In this document: in pieces, positions 63,465-64,000 of the stretch
How the letters are laid out: every line of letters starts with the position of its first letter
Position numbering within the stretch: the stretch's first letter is position 1
Made by a program: the position numbers and the translations under genes
The notes under the pieces: generated by a model
Databases searched by the model: none
Told to the model about the DNA's origin: nothing
Seen by the model: the letters and a program-made list of their open reading frames with translations, nothing else
NCBI GenBank assembly: GCA_001936135.1
Contig: CP012812.1
Coordinates: 620,001 to 684,000, forward strand
Source: Saccharomycopsis fibuligera x Saccharomycopsis cf. fibuligera
Lineage: Eukaryota; Ascomycota; Saccharomycetes; Ascoideales; Saccharomycopsidaceae
DNA length: 64,000 bases
Direction of reading: 5' to 3'

Positions 63465-64000
63465 TTAATTAGCCCCCTTTTCAAAATTCTCCCGGATTTC
63501 TTTGGTGTACTTGTCATAATGTCTACCAAGCTTCTCATTGAAGTCTTTATTCTTTCTATTAATATACAAAGATGTCCCCTTAGCATTCTTTTCTCTTGTT
63601 TTGTTTGTCTTTGTAATTTTCCTTGTTTCTGCATCTTTAGTTGTCTTTACTAACAAATCCACATCTCTTTTTGCTGGCCTGTGATTGAAAGCGTATTCTT
63701 GTGAATAAGAATCCCCTGTCGTTAGCACCTTACCCACACTATTTCTAGCACTCTGACCTTCACCACCAAAACTATTTTGCTTCTTCTTGGCAAGCTCGTT
63801 AATTCTTTTCAAGTACGTTTGTTCTGCTAGCTGATTATAATCGCTATATTTTGCATTCTGTTTATTGCGCTGCTGTTCTGCTTTTTTCTCTTCCCAGTGC
63901 TCATTGTCTTCTACTGAGTAATTCCAAAGTTTCTTGCGCTCTATTTCATCGAGCGGCTGACCTGAGCTCAAATCACCACTAGCGCTGTTTTTGAGCTTTT
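63465..64000 (-). CDS. SYF2: Pre-mRNA splicing factor Syf2 (partial, N-terminus off window)
   Basis: The stop is at 63465 and the frame stays open to the right edge (about 178 codons), so the start lies outside. Syf2 is a small helical member of the Prp19 (NineTeen) complex in the spliceosome. The visible part reads RKKLWNYSVEDNEHWEEKKA, YSDYNQLAEQTYLKRINELA, AKGTSLYINRKNKDFNEKLG. These match the conserved Syf2 segments YTVQEYDAWERR, SYDQLAKLSYEKTL and SFINDKNKQFNEKL as recalled from yeast. The segment is rich in Lys and Glu with no low-complexity runs. Confidence 0.88.
   Translation of the reverse strand, partial: KLKNSASGDLSSGQPLDEIERKKLWNYSVEDNEHWEEKKAEQQRNKQNAKYSDYNQLAEQTYLKRINELAKKKQNSFGGEGQSARNSVGKVLTTGDSYSQEYAFNHRPAKRDVDLLVKTTKDAETRKITKTNKTREKNAKGTSLYINRKNKDFNEKLGRHYDKYTKEIRENFEKGAN

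Overview
This window is nuclear DNA of an ascomycete yeast. Every recognisable gene has a budding-yeast counterpart, coding regions are long and mostly intronless, and the five inferred introns carry a TACTAAC branch site (four exactly, one as TATTAAC). CTG codons are scarce, and in TRA1 several of them fall where I recall the S. cerevisiae protein having Ser, Asn, Ala or Gln. That points to the CUG-Ser clade (Candida/Lodderomyces relatives), so CTG should be read as serine here. Trinucleotide runs (Asn, Asp, Gln, Ser) inside genes and A/T homopolymers between genes are unusually abundant. I do not name a species.

Layout, left to right: SPT23/MGA2-type membrane transcription factor (-, C-terminus cut by the edge); mitochondrial IF-2 IFM1 (+); a small unknown protein (-); a 3.1 kb gene-free stretch; aspartokinase HOM3 (+); TRA1, 3,879 codons (+); a probable SPS-sensor protein PTR3 (+); proline dehydrogenase PUT1 (+) with two Put3-type sites; an unknown protein with an extreme Asn/Asp run (-); TORC2 subunit AVO2 (+); BAR protein GVP36 with three introns (+); spliceosomal IST3 with a 5-nt first coding exon (-); prolyl hydroxylase TPA1 (+); MAP kinase HOG1 with a polyglutamine tail (+); a divergent PKA-like kinase (-); a cyclophilin-H-like isomerase (-); ISD11 (+); AAA ATPase SAP1 (+); J-protein CAJ1 (+); an unknown spliced membrane protein (-); an unknown acidic protein with a PP1-docking motif (+); and SYF2 (-, N-terminus cut by the edge).

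The genes are independent transcription units, not an operon. Some themes recur: amino-acid sensing and metabolism (HOM3, PTR3, PUT1), stress and nutrient signalling (HOG1, AVO2/TORC2, PKA-like kinase), and splicing (IST3, cyclophilin H, SYF2). I saw no tRNA, rRNA, transposon, retroelement or CRISPR array.

The points most worth a second look are the PKA-like kinase, in which the catalytic-loop lysine is Asn while a P+1-loop Thr has become Lys; the paired CGG-N10-CCG sites exactly 80 bp apart before PUT1; the IST3 gene structure; the cyclophilin with altered active-site residues; and an unexplained 550-bp block at about 52,870-53,420.
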